From assembly GCF_009763805.1 (NCBI RefSeq), contig NZ_CP046804.1, forward strand, positions 2,480,001 through 2,544,000: a stretch of 64,000 nucleotides of DNA, in the 5' to 3' direction. Under the pieces are notes generated by a model. It had not been told where the DNA came from and searched no databases. It saw nothing but the letters and a program-made list of their open reading frames with translations. This DNA is from Vibrio cidicii. GTDB lineage: Bacteria; Pseudomonadota; Gammaproteobacteria; Enterobacterales; Vibrionaceae. Shown piece after piece: positions 54,354 through 64,000 of this stretch. Position 1 is the stretch's first letter, and the number at the start of each line of letters is the position of its first letter. Made by a program: the position numbers and the translations under genes.

Positions 54354-54392
54354 ATTGATTTTTTATTCATTAAATATGAGTTAATATGTGTT
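54354..54392. promoter_or_regulatory. Tandem ArgR boxes between argC and argE
   Basis: Box 1 at 54354-54371 reads ATTGATTTTTTATTCATT, one mismatch from the core TGAAT-N4-ATTCA. Box 2 at 54375-54392 (TGAGT-TAAT-ATGTG core) is weaker. The 3-base separation is typical of ArgR. Suited to repressing both divergent units. Confidence 0.75.
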
Positions 54393-54437
54393 TTACCTTT
54401 TTGTTACCCAACTGTCAACAGGGGAAGTGAAGAATCT

Positions 54438-55574
54438 ATGCAATTACCAAGTTTTCTTGAGGTTTACCGCGGCTTGATCGCGACACCATCCATCAGTTCC
54501 AGCGACCCGAGTTGGGATCAAGGTAACCGTGAGGTGATCGCCAAACTGGCCGATTGGTTTAGCGCGTTGGGTTTTGCAGTCGAAGTTGTCGAAGTGGAGC
54601 CTGGCAAATTCAATATGCTGGCCAAAAAGGGCCAAGGAGAAGGCGGCCTGCTACTGGCCGGACACAGTGATACTGTCCCCTTTGATCAAGGGCGCTGGAG
54701 TTTCGACCCACATCAACTCACCGAGAAAGACAACAAGTTTTACGGCCTAGGCACCGCCGATATGAAAGGCTTTTTCGCCTTTATTTATGAAGCGGCCAAG
54801 CGCATGGACTGGACAGGGCAGAGTAAGCCGCTGTACGTACTCGCGACCTGCGATGAAGAAACCACAATGCTTGGCGCACGACACTTTAGCGCCAACACCC
54901 CTTACAAACCGGATTACTGCATCATCGGTGAGCCAACCAGCTTAGTACCCGTACGTGGACACAAAGGCCATGTGGCCAACGTGGTGCGCGTGACGGGAAA
55001 ATCGGGCCACTCGTCAGATCCTTCGCTCGGCGTCAATGCCATCGAAATCATGCATGAAGTGCTGTTTGCACTGATGCAACTGCGCGATCGCCTCATTAAG
55101 GAGTACCACAACCCGGGGTTCGCCATTCCCGGCCCGACACTCAACCTCGGCCACATCCACGGCGGCGACAGTGCCAACCGCATTTGTGGCTGCTGTGAAC
55201 TGCATTACGATGTGCGCCCACTACCCGGCATCAGCCTTGATGGCCTCAACAATCTGCTGCGCGGCGCGCTCAAAGAAGTGGAAGCCAAATGGCCGGGGCG
55301 GATTGACATCGTGCCACTGCATGACCCCATCCCGGGCTATGAATGCCAACACGACCACCCGTTTATTCACGGAGTCGAAAAGCTGTGCGGCAGCGAGTCA
55401 CAAACCGTCAACTACTGCACCGAAGCGCCATTTTTGCAGCAACTGTGTCCAACGTTAGTGCTTGGTCCGGGTTCGATTGATCAAGCCCATCAGCCCGATG
55501 AGTTTCTCTCTTTTGACTTTATTGAGCCGACCACGGATATTTTGCGCAAAGCGATGCGCCAGTACTGTTTTTGA
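54438..55574 (+). CDS. argE: Acetylornithine deacetylase
   Basis: 378 residues from the ATG at 54438 (GGGGAAGTGAAG upstream); an upstream in-frame ATG at 54345 overlaps the ArgR operator and is rejected. M20 metallopeptidase fold: [39 protein letters not shown], and [14 protein letters not shown]. Releases ornithine from acetylornithine. Confidence 0.97.
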   Translation: MQLPSFLEVYRGLIATPSISSSDPSWDQGNREVIAKLADWFSALGFAVEVVEVEPGKFNMLAKKGQGEGGLLLAGHSDTVPFDQGRWSFDPHQLTEKDNKFYGLGTADMKGFFAFIYEAAKRMDWTGQSKPLYVLATCDEETTMLGARHFSANTPYKPDYCIIGEPTSLVPVRGHKGHVANVVRVTGKSGHSSDPSLGVNAIEIMHEVLFALMQLRDRLIKEYHNPGFAIPGPTLNLGHIHGGDSANRICGCCELHYDVRPLPGISLDGLNNLLRGALKEVEAKWPGRIDIVPLHDPIPGYECQHDHPFIHGVEKLCGSESQTVNYCTEAPFLQQLCPTLVLGPGSIDQAHQPDEFLSFDFIEPTTDILRKAMRQYCF

Positions 55575-55803
55575 GTAGAGGGAGATGGCAACGGCCGTGG
55601 CTTTTGTGCCAATCCGTCACGGCTGAGCTGTAATTAACTTTCAGTATCGTTTATTCATTAAGGCATAATTTGCGTTAAATCAGCACAGCGAAGGAATATT
55701 TGCAAACTAAGTCTGCTTTATTTGACTAGTTACAACAAATTTCGCTAGATTGTGACCTTAACAAGGAACATTGGATGTAATTTTTTTACGAGGCAGGACG
55801 ACA

Positions 55804-58437
55804 ATGAACGAGAAATACGCCGCTCTCAGGAGTAATGTCAGCATGTTGGGGCACTTGTTGGGCAACACCATACAAGAAGCACACGGTGACGAAATCTTAG
55901 AGAAGGTGGAGACGATTCGTAAACTCTCCAAATCTGCCCGCGCTGGCAATCAGGCGGACCGCGACAACCTGATTGAAGAAATTAAAAATCTGCCAGACGA
56001 GCAACTAACGCCGGTGGCCCGTGCGTTCAACCAGTTTCTCAACCTGACCAACATCGCCGAGCAATACCACACCATTTCACGCCATTGCGATTCGTACGTC
56101 TGCGAACCGGATGCGATCAACACCTTGTTTGCCAAGCTAAGCCAAAACGGTGTCAGCAAACTCGATACCGCGCAGGCGCTGCGTGAACTGAACATTGAAC
56201 TGGTTCTGACCGCGCACCCGACGGAAATCACCCGTCGCACCATGATCAACAAACTGGTCAAGATCAACGAGTGTTTGTCGAAGCTGGAACTGGGCGATCT
56301 CTCCTCCAAAGAGCGTCACAAAACCGAACAACGCCTAGAGCAGTTGATTGCTCAAGGTTGGCACTCAGATGTGATCCGCAAGCAGCGCCCAACCCCGCTG
56401 GATGAAGCCAAGTGGGGCTTTGCCGTGGTGGAAAACTCACTGTGGGAAGCGGTACCCGATTTTCTGCGTGAGCTGGATGAGCGCCTGAAAGAGTATCTGG
56501 GTGAAGGGCTGCCGATTGATGCCCGCCCGGTACATTTCTCCTCTTGGATGGGCGGCGATCGCGATGGTAACCCGTTTGTCACCCACAGCGTGACACGTGA
56601 AGTACTGCTGCTGTCACGCTGGAAAGCCGCCGACCTCTATCTTCAAGACATCAATGAGTTGATCAGTGAACTGTCGATGACCAAGTGTAACGACACCGTG
56701 CGTCAACTCGCTGGTGAAGAAGAACACGAGCCGTATCGCGCGGTGCTCAAGCAGCTACGCACTCTGCTGTCTGAAACCAAAGAGATCTTGGACGCCAAGA
56801 TCAACGGCCAAAAACTGGCAGTCAAAGCCCCGCTGCAACACATCGACCAACTTTGGCAACCCTTGCTGGCCTGCTACCAATCGCTACGCGAGTGCGGCAT
56901 GAGCATGATTGCCGACGGCTCGCTGCTCGACGCACTGCGCCGCGTCAAAGCCTTTGGCGTGCATCTGGTGCGCCTCGACGTGCGCCAAGAGAGCACCCGT
57001 CATGCCGATGTGCTGTCGGAGTTGACTCGCTATCTCGGCATTGGCGATTACAATCACTGGAGCGAGCAAGATAAGCTGGCTTTCTTAACCAACGAACTGG
57101 CGTCCAAACGCCCGCTTCTGCCACGTGATTGGCAACCAAGCGAACCGGTTAAGGAAGTGCTGGACACCTGCAAAATCATTGCTGCACAACCGCGTGAAGC
57201 GTTTGGCGCCTATGTGATCTCCATGGCACGTACCGCGTCGGACGTGTTAGCCGTTCACCTGCTGCTGCAAGAATCTGACTGTCCGTATCGCATGGACGTC
57301 TGCCCACTGTTTGAAACCCTCGACGACCTCAACAACGCCGAAGCGGTGATCAAACAGTTGATGAGCATCGATCTCTACCGTGGCTTTATCCAAAATCATC
57401 AGATGGTGATGATCGGCTATTCCGACTCGGCCAAAGACGCCGGTGTAATGGCGGCGGGCTGGGCGCAATACCACGCAATGGAATCGCTGGTGAAAGTCGC
57501 CGAGCAGGAAGGCATTGAGCTAACCCTGTTCCACGGCCGCGGCGGCACAATCGGTCGTGGCGGTGCACCGGCTCACGCCGCACTGCTTTCTCAGCCACCA
57601 AAGAGCCTAAAAGGCGGCCTACGCGTGACCGAGCAAGGCGAGATGATCCGCTTTAAACTTGGCTTGCCTGAAGTGGCGGTCAACAGTTTTAACATGTACG
57701 CCAGCGCGATTCTTGAAGCGAACCTGCTGCCACCACCAGAGCCAAAGCAAGAGTGGCGCGATTTGATGACCGTGCTCTCTGAGGTGAGCTGCGAAGCCTA
57801 TCGCAGCGTAGTGCGCGGCGAGCCGGATTTCGTCCCTTATTTCCGCCAAGCGACCCCGGAGCTGGAACTTGGCAAGTTGCCACTCGGTTCTCGCCCGGCG
57901 AAACGCAACCCCAATGGCGGAGTGGAAAGCTTACGGGCGATTCCGTGGATCTTCTCTTGGAGCCAAAACCGCTTGCTGCTGCCAGCGTGGCTCGGTGCGG
58001 GTGAAGCGATTCAATACTCGATCGACAAAGGGCATCAAGCGCTGCTGGAAGAGATGTGTCGCGAATGGCCGTTCTTCTCCACTCGTCTTGGCATGCTGGA
58101 GATGGTGTACTCGAAGTGCAACATCGAGATCTCGCGTTACTATGATGAACGCTTGGCGGATGAATCCCTGCTACCGCTTGGCGATAAACTGCGGGCACAG
58201 TTGCAACGCGACATCAAAACCGTGCTGAACGTGGAAAACAATGAGAACTTGATGCAAAGCGATCCGTGGGGACAGGAGTCGATCCGTTTGCGCAATATCT
58301 ACATTGAGCCACTCAACATGCTGCAAGCTGAACTTTTATACCGCACACGTCAAACGCAAGAAGCGGCAGAAGAGTTGGAAGAAGCCCTGATGGTAACCAT
58401 CGCTGGCATTGCGGCGGGTATGCGTAACACAGGCTAA
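55804..58437 (+). CDS. ppc: Phosphoenolpyruvate carboxylase
   Basis: 877 residues from the ATG at 55804 (AGGACGACA before it). Makes oxaloacetate from PEP and bicarbonate. Seen: [15 protein letters not shown] (active His), [46 protein letters not shown], and C-terminal [10 protein letters not shown]. Uninterrupted across its length. The 229-base gap before it has no gene and no strong operator. Confidence 0.97.
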   Translation: MNEKYAALRSNVSMLGHLLGNTIQEAHGDEILEKVETIRKLSKSARAGNQADRDNLIEEIKNLPDEQLTPVARAFNQFLNLTNIAEQYHTISRHCDSYVCEPDAINTLFAKLSQNGVSKLDTAQALRELNIELVLTAHPTEITRRTMINKLVKINECLSKLELGDLSSKERHKTEQRLEQLIAQGWHSDVIRKQRPTPLDEAKWGFAVVENSLWEAVPDFLRELDERLKEYLGEGLPIDARPVHFSSWMGGDRDGNPFVTHSVTREVLLLSRWKAADLYLQDINELISELSMTKCNDTVRQLAGEEEHEPYRAVLKQLRTLLSETKEILDAKINGQKLAVKAPLQHIDQLWQPLLACYQSLRECGMSMIADGSLLDALRRVKAFGVHLVRLDVRQESTRHADVLSELTRYLGIGDYNHWSEQDKLAFLTNELASKRPLLPRDWQPSEPVKEVLDTCKIIAAQPREAFGAYVISMARTASDVLAVHLLLQESDCPYRMDVCPLFETLDDLNNAEAVIKQLMSIDLYRGFIQNHQMVMIGYSDSAKDAGVMAAGWAQYHAMESLVKVAEQEGIELTLFHGRGGTIGRGGAPAHAALLSQPPKSLKGGLRVTEQGEMIRFKLGLPEVAVNSFNMYASAILEANLLPPPEPKQEWRDLMTVLSEVSCEAYRSVVRGEPDFVPYFRQATPELELGKLPLGSRPAKRNPNGGVESLRAIPWIFSWSQNRLLLPAWLGAGEAIQYSIDKGHQALLEEMCREWPFFSTRLGMLEMVYSKCNIEISRYYDERLADESLLPLGDKLRAQLQRDIKTVLNVENNENLMQSDPWGQESIRLRNIYIEPLNMLQAELLYRTRQTQEAAEELEEALMVTIAGIAAGMRNTG

Positions 58438-58472
58438 TCACAGCGCAATATGAGCTAACATCATGACCGTGA

Positions 58473-58499
58473 AGGCTGCGTGAAAACGCAGCTTTTTTT
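58473..58499 (+). terminator. Terminator after ppc
   Basis: GCTGCG-TGAAAA-CGCAGC followed by TTTTTTT, 36 bases after the ppc stop. Confidence 0.88.
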
Positions 58500-58959
58500 A
58501 CAATACTCACTCACCAACTTTGCGCGGTGTACGCCCGTAAGCCAACACAAAAATTTAATAATTGGTGATCTGGATCTCAATTAAGAATGTAAGCAAGGCA
58601 ACAACAAAGCAGTATTTTAAACTACAAAAAGGACAATTAATAAACAGTCATTGCAGAGCATGGTCATGATGTGCAGCTTATTTAGTATTTTATTAGTTTT
58701 TTAAGCAAAACCACTCATGTATTCTACTTTATGCTTATATTTAGATATACTACTCGTCCGCTGTGAATTAACTATCAAACCATCATTTTCACAGCTTGAT
58801 GGAAAATTCCATCCACCCTAGGTGATAAACGGCTTTTAAGGTGACAGGACCAACACAGTGTTGGTGCTGACTGTACATAAAACAAATTGCATCAAAAATA
58901 AGAGTGCAAACGCAGTACAGCCAGCTTGTTAACAGTTTATTGACCATTTGGATGAAGAC
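58500..58959 (+). promoter_or_regulatory. Long A+T-rich upstream region of aphA
   Basis: About 460 bases without a protein gene. aphA in Vibrio is known to have several regulatory inputs, including LuxR/HapR and Qrr small RNAs that pair with the 5' leader. A TTGTGT-type stretch, an A-run at 58613 and a CCTAGG at 58816-58821 are seen, but no site could be assigned with confidence. Confidence 0.4.
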
Positions 58960-59500
58960 ATGTCATTACCACACGTTATTCTGACCGTTTTAAGCACACG
59001 TGATGCTACCGGTTACGACATCACGAAAGAATTCTCAGCCAGTATCGGCTACTTCTGGAAAGCGAGCCACCAACAGGTTTACCGCGAGCTCAACAAAATG
59101 GCTGAGCAGGAAACTGGTGACTTGTGTACTGGAACCACAAGAAGGCAAACCGGATCGTAAAGTATACTCCATTACCGACGCAGGCCGTGCGGCGCTTGGT
59201 GATTGGTTTGATCAACCGACCGCACACCCAACGGTACGTGACGAATTCTCTGCCAAGCTGATGGCTTGTTCAGTGCAACCGTCTGCGCCATACCGCCATC
59301 AATTGGCGCAATTAGTCGAAGAGTCTCGCAAGCTGGTCGCTCACTACAAAGAGATTGAAGCGGCTTACTACGCCACACCATCGACCCTCGACAAACAAGG
59401 TCGCCTAGAGCGTTTGACGCTGCGTCGCAACCTGATGCTACGTGAAACGTGGATCAACTGGGCAGACGAAGTGTTGGCGGAATTGGAAGCTCTCGGCTAA
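58960..59500 (+). pseudogene. aphA: Virulence and quorum-sensing regulator AphA (one +1 frameshift)
   Basis: PadR-family winged-helix regulator, low-cell-density master regulator of quorum sensing in Vibrio. MSLPHVILTVLSTRDATGYDI at the N-terminus, LVTCVLEPQEGKPDRKVYSI in the wing, then a C-terminal coiled-coil dimerisation region ending ADEVLAELEALG. 541 bases is 3n+1; the corrected length is 179 residues, equal to V. cholerae AphA. The break is at 59110-59114 (GAAAC for GAAC); corrected, AEQELVTCVLEP is continuous. If real, only the first ~53 residues are made and AphA is inactive. Confidence 0.92.
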
Positions 59501-59544
59501 CTCTTCGCGCACATCACACTCGTTAATTAACGAGAGAAACAAAT

Positions 59545-59570
59545 AAGGCTGGTTTGATACCAGCCTTTTT
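59545..59570 (+). terminator. Terminator after aphA
   Basis: AAGGCTGGT-TTGAT-ACCAGCCTT followed by TTT, 45 bases after the aphA stop. Confidence 0.87.
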
Positions 59571-59662
59571 ATTGGCCTCTGTTTGCTCAAAGCAAAAGAG
59601 TGCGCCCAATAAAAAGCGGCACTCTTTGCGCCGCTATTACTCTTCAAACTCTCTTTAAACCG

Positions 59663-60629
<967 letters not shown>

Positions 60630-60717
60630 ACAGAATGAATTGAATACGATTTAATGTCAACAGCGCGATTATGAATATTTCTCAAGTTCATAATGAGCAT
60701 AGTTCAAGTAGAAATAA

Positions 60718-60739
60718 CAAGGGGCCGATTGGCCCCTTG
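60718..60739 (-). terminator. Terminator of metBL
   Basis: Minus strand CAAGGGGCC-AATC-GGCCCCTTG followed by TTATTTC. 9-bp GC-rich stem with a moderate T tail, 50 bases after the metL stop. Confidence 0.75.
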
Positions 60740-60788
60740 GATAAGATGTGTACCGATAGCCACGACGCTTTAAAGCACGCTACCCTCT

Positions 60789-63202
60789 TTAAAACAGGCC
60801 TGCCAGACGATTGAGATCCGACTGAATCGCCCCCGCCGTCACTTCTCGCCCGGCACCCGGCCCACGAATCACCAATGGGTTGTCTCGATACCACTTACTT
60901 TCGATGGCAAAAATGTTGTCACACGGCAGCAAATTGGCTAACGCATGCTCACGCGACAGTGCTTCAACACTCACCCGCGCCTTGCCGTTTTTCTCCAAAC
61001 GCGCCACGTATCTCAACACCTGATCTTGGCGCTGCGCTTTGGCCAGACGCTCTTGCAAACGTTCACTGAGCAGATGCGCTTTATCAAAAAACTCATCCAG
61101 CGTGAGATCGCTCAATTCTGCTGGCACCAAGGATTCCACCTTAACGTTTCTCCGGTTCAATCTCCAGCCCCGATTCACGCGCTAAAATCACCAGCTTGCG
61201 CATCACATCCGAGCCATCGAGATCGCTGCGCGGATCGGGCTCGGTCAGCCCCTGCTGCCAAGCGAGATCGACCAGTTCCGCAAACGGCACGCTGCCATCA
61301 AACTGCTGGAACAACCAAGAAAGCGTGCCGGAGAAGATCCCTGAGAGCGCAACAATTTCGTCACCGCTCTCACGCAAATCGCGCACGGTATGGTTGATTG
61401 GCAACCCAGCGCCCACCGTGGCGTTGTACAGCCAATGGCGACCAATTTTGGCAAACGCATCTTGCACTTGATAGTAATACTCGCTGCTGGCTGAGCCTGC
61501 GATCTTGTTGGCCGAAATCAGGTGTAGCCCTTGGTTAGCAATCTCAAGATATTTGGCCGCCAACTCAGCGCTGGCGGTCACATCCAACACCACCGCTTCG
61601 TCATAACCTTGCAAAGCGCCCAAACGCAGCAACCAGCTATCGCCATTGTGCGCGATCGAGTCGTCATCAAAATAGGCGTGCACGCTTGCGGCATCCAAGC
61701 CTTGCTCATTAAACAGATACGTTTGGCTATCCACCACGGCTACCAGCTCAAAGTTCATGCCGTGGCGTTTTTCTAGCTCGCTCTTTTGCTGGGCAAACAG
61801 CGCTAGCCAACTCGAACCAATATTACCTTTGCCGCACAAGGCAATGGCCACCCGTTTTTGCGCTTGGAAAAGCTGGCTATGAATGCCTTTGACTAGCACA
61901 GGCAGATTAACCCGTCGCAGTACAGCCACCAGACTGAGGCCAGAATCCGCCTCGGAGACGAACTCCACTGGCGAGTGTTTCAATTGCTGATAGAAGCCAA
62001 AGCAGTGGCTGGCATTTTTCGCTACGCCCGCGCCCACCGCCGCCACCAGCGAAAAGCCTTCTTTAAGTTTAATTTCCGCTTCCACCGCTAACTCTTGCAG
62101 GTAGGCCAAAGCGCCACTGGCGATTTCGGCGGTATAGGCCAAACGCAGGCGATGTTGATCTTTTTGCCACTCAAAGGCCAACGGTTCCAGTTGCGCCCGC
62201 TTCAAAGCACGTAGCACCTCTTGCTGTACGCGGTCATCGTCATGGCCTCGGGCAAAAGTGAGCTGCACCAGTAGCACCTCATCAAGCGAGGTGATGATTT
62301 TCGCCCCGCGCCCAGAGGCGAGCACGCGTTCAATGCGCGTCGAGCCCGATTCCGCATCGTAGCTACAACGTAAATCGAGCTCAGTGGCACTTTGCGCCAC
62401 CGGTTGAAGGGTGCGGCTATGCAGCACCGGCGCGGCAAGACGAGCCAGCTCGCTCGCTTCATCCAAACGCAGCAGCGGCAGCAGGCACGCGTCCGACACG
62501 ATGCGCGGGTCGGCGCTGTACACGCCCGCCACATCACTCCAAATCGTCACGCGTGACACTTCTGCCAACGCGCCAATGATGGTCGCCGAGTAGTCGGAAC
62601 CATTGCGACCAAGCAGCACGGTATCGCCTGCGCCATTTTGCGCCATAAAACCGGTGATGATCACTCGGCGCCTGGCGTGCTGCGCCAGCACCTCTTTCAG
62701 CAGCGGATAGGAAACGCGCGCGATCCACCTCCGGCTGAGTGCCGCTTTCGGCGCGCAAAAATGCACGCGCGTCTTGTGCCACCGCTGGTAGATTGGTCTG
62801 GTTAAGCAGCGCAGCCAGCAAGCGCGCTGACCACACTTCACCGTGGCCCAGTACGGCCGCTCTCTGCGTTTGAGAGAGCGGCGCCGCCAACTCCGCCAAG
62901 GTACTGAACTCATCATTCAGTTGGGCGAGTAGTTGGCCTTGCGCCTCGCCACTGAGCAGCGATTCCACCAAACCAAACTGGTAGTGACGTAACGATTGCA
63001 GCGCGTCATGGGCCAAACGGCCATCCCGCTCCAACCCATCAAGAAACTCAATCAAGCGGTTAGTGGTTTTGCCCGCCGCAGAGACAACCACCAAGTCATT
63101 CTCACTGGAATACTCTTTGAGGATATTGGCGACGCGGCGATAACATTCGGGGTCGGCGAGGCTGCTGCCACCAAACTTATGCAACTGACGTACAACAGAC
63201 AT
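60789..63202 (-). pseudogene. metL: Bifunctional aspartokinase II / homoserine dehydrogenase II (two +1 frameshifts)
   Basis: First and third steps of methionine synthesis from aspartate. N-terminal kinase (HKFGGSSLADPECYRRVA, LLGRNGSDYSATI), a linker, and C-terminal homoserine dehydrogenase (ALCGKGNIGSSWLALF, NATVGAGLPINHTVRDL). 2,414 bases is 3n+2, giving 803 residues after removing two bases. Break 1 at 62711-62715: coding GTTTC for GTTC gives EVDRARSYPLLKEV, aligning with E. coli QVDEGLSYPLL. Break 2 at 61146-61150: coding GAAAC for GAAC gives EIEPENVKVESLVP. In metBL, 4 bases after metB. Confidence 0.94.
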
Positions 63203-63205
63203 TTA

Positions 63206-64000
63206 TTACGCTCCCTTCACTTGTTCAAAGGCTTCTTTGAGGTCGGCAATCAAATCGTGCGCATCTTCCAACCCGACCGACAGACGCAGCAATTGTTGGG
63301 AGACCCCCGCCTCAGCCAGCGCCGCTTCGCCCATTGCTCGGTGCGTCATCGACGCAGGATGGCAGATCAAACTCTCCACCCCACCGAGCGACTCGGCCAA
63401 AGAGAACAGCTCCAGCGCTTGCACAAACTGCTTCAACTGTTCAAACGAGCCGGCAAATTCAAAACTGAGCATCGAGCCAAACCCCGATTGCTGCTTTTTA
63501 GCAATCTCATGCCCCGGATGTTGCGGCAGGCTCGGATGGTAAATCGTCCCCACCAGCGCTTCGCTTTGTAAAAAGGCTAAAATTTGCTGTGAGCTCTCTT
63601 CGTGCACGCGCATGCGCGCCCCCAGCGTGCGAATGCCGCGCAGCGTCATGTAGCTGTCAAACGGCGTACCGGTTGCGCCCAAGCAGTTGCCCCACCACGC
63701 TAGCTCCTCGGCATGTTGCGCAGTTTTGGTCACCACCACACCGCCAATCACATCAGAATGGCCATTAATGTATTTGGTGGTGGAGTGAATCACGAAATCC
63801 GCGCCCAGCTCTAACGGCTTTTGATAAACCGGAGTGAGAAAGGTATTGTCGACCGCCACCAGCGCGCCAACGCGATGCGCCTTTTCACACACGGCCGCAA
63901 TGTCGACCACGCGCACCAACGGGTTGGAGGGGGTTTCAATCAACAGCAGTTTGGGCTTGAGCGCCAAGGCTGCCTCCAACGCCGCTGGGTCGGATTGATC
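63206..64000 (-). CDS. metB: Cystathionine gamma-synthase (partial; 5' end outside window)
   Basis: 265 codons of the C-terminal part. Joins O-succinylhomoserine and cysteine to cystathionine with PLP. Seen: VDNTFLTPVYQKPLELGAD, the PLP lysine in HSTTKYINGHSDVIGG, and SLGGVESLICHPASMTH. This is the MetB type rather than MetC by similarity and by its place before metL. The frame is open to the window edge. Confidence 0.94.
   Translation of the reverse strand, partial: DQSDPAALEAALALKPKLLLIETPSNPLVRVVDIAAVCEKAHRVGALVAVDNTFLTPVYQKPLELGADFVIHSTTKYINGHSDVIGGVVVTKTAQHAEELAWWGNCLGATGTPFDSYMTLRGIRTLGARMRVHEESSQQILAFLQSEALVGTIYHPSLPQHPGHEIAKKQQSGFGSMLSFEFAGSFEQLKQFVQALELFSLAESLGGVESLICHPASMTHRAMGEAALAEAGVSQQLLRLSVGLEDAHDLIADLKEAFEQVKGA

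Noticed and set aside
55642..55659. ArgR-like half-site TTATTCATT upstream of ppc
   Set aside because: Only the right half matches and there is no partner box at 3-base spacing.
62202..62537. Alternative small ORFs in the metL region
   Set aside because: Shadows of the metL kinase domain; the metL frame is well supported by similarity to E. coli MetL.

Overview
The window is chromosomal DNA from a Vibrio species. The 16S and 23S rRNA genes, an ArgH-ArgA fusion, AphA next to ppc, a DUF3624 protein and the order pspG-dusA-zur and pilMNOPQ-mrcA-oxyR all point to this genus. The exact species cannot be fixed from sequence reading alone. Almost everything is core genome; the only insertion-sequence material is a small internally deleted IS630-type remnant.

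Layout. 1-5800: methionine synthase metH (5' part of the gene, minus strand) with a MetJ operator, an NhaP-type Na+/H+ antiporter and a membrane GGDEF protein. 6004-17770: transposase remnant, then two tandem rRNA operons on the minus strand. The promoter-distal operon is 16S-Ala-Glu-Lys-Val-23S-5S-Asp and the proximal one is 16S-Glu-23S-5S; each has its own promoter. 17963-22294: cysJIH sulfate assimilation. 22406-28662: a small hypothetical protein, an outer-membrane protein, pspG with a sigma-54 promoter, dusA, zur, cheX, pgi and yjbQ. 28681-34806: a surface-antigen-like outer-membrane protein, alr, dnaB, a DUF481 protein and the ribosomal operon rpsF-(priB)-rpsR-rplI, in which priB is decayed. 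34965-35187: a CTAG-based tandem repeat array. 35206-40095: rpe, dam, damX, aroB, aroK. 40305-48838: pilMNOPQ type IV pilus assembly, mrcA (PBP1A), oxyR and a DUF3624 protein. 48999-55574: arginine genes argCBG, argH(A) and divergent argE with tandem ArgR boxes. 55804-64000: ppc, aphA, metF, metL and the 3' part of metB.

The gene sets make coherent pathways: methionine (metH, metF, metBL; MetJ boxes at metH and metF), cysteine (cysJIH), arginine (argE-CBG-H(A), ArgR boxes), shikimate (aroKB), type IV pilus biogenesis and cell wall.

The most unusual feature is a repeated single-base discrepancy. Seven reading frames in argH, argG, metL (twice), damX, pilQ and aphA are broken by +1 shifts. In every case the frame is restored by removing one A from GAAAC (or one T from GTTTC) to give GAAC/GTTC. 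An eighth such site explains why mrcA reads past its likely stop into its terminator. A systematic sequencing or consensus artefact is the likely cause, but the regularity deserves checking. Other points of interest are priB decay, 16S and 23S differences between adjacent operons, and CTAG heptad/octad repeats at three places.
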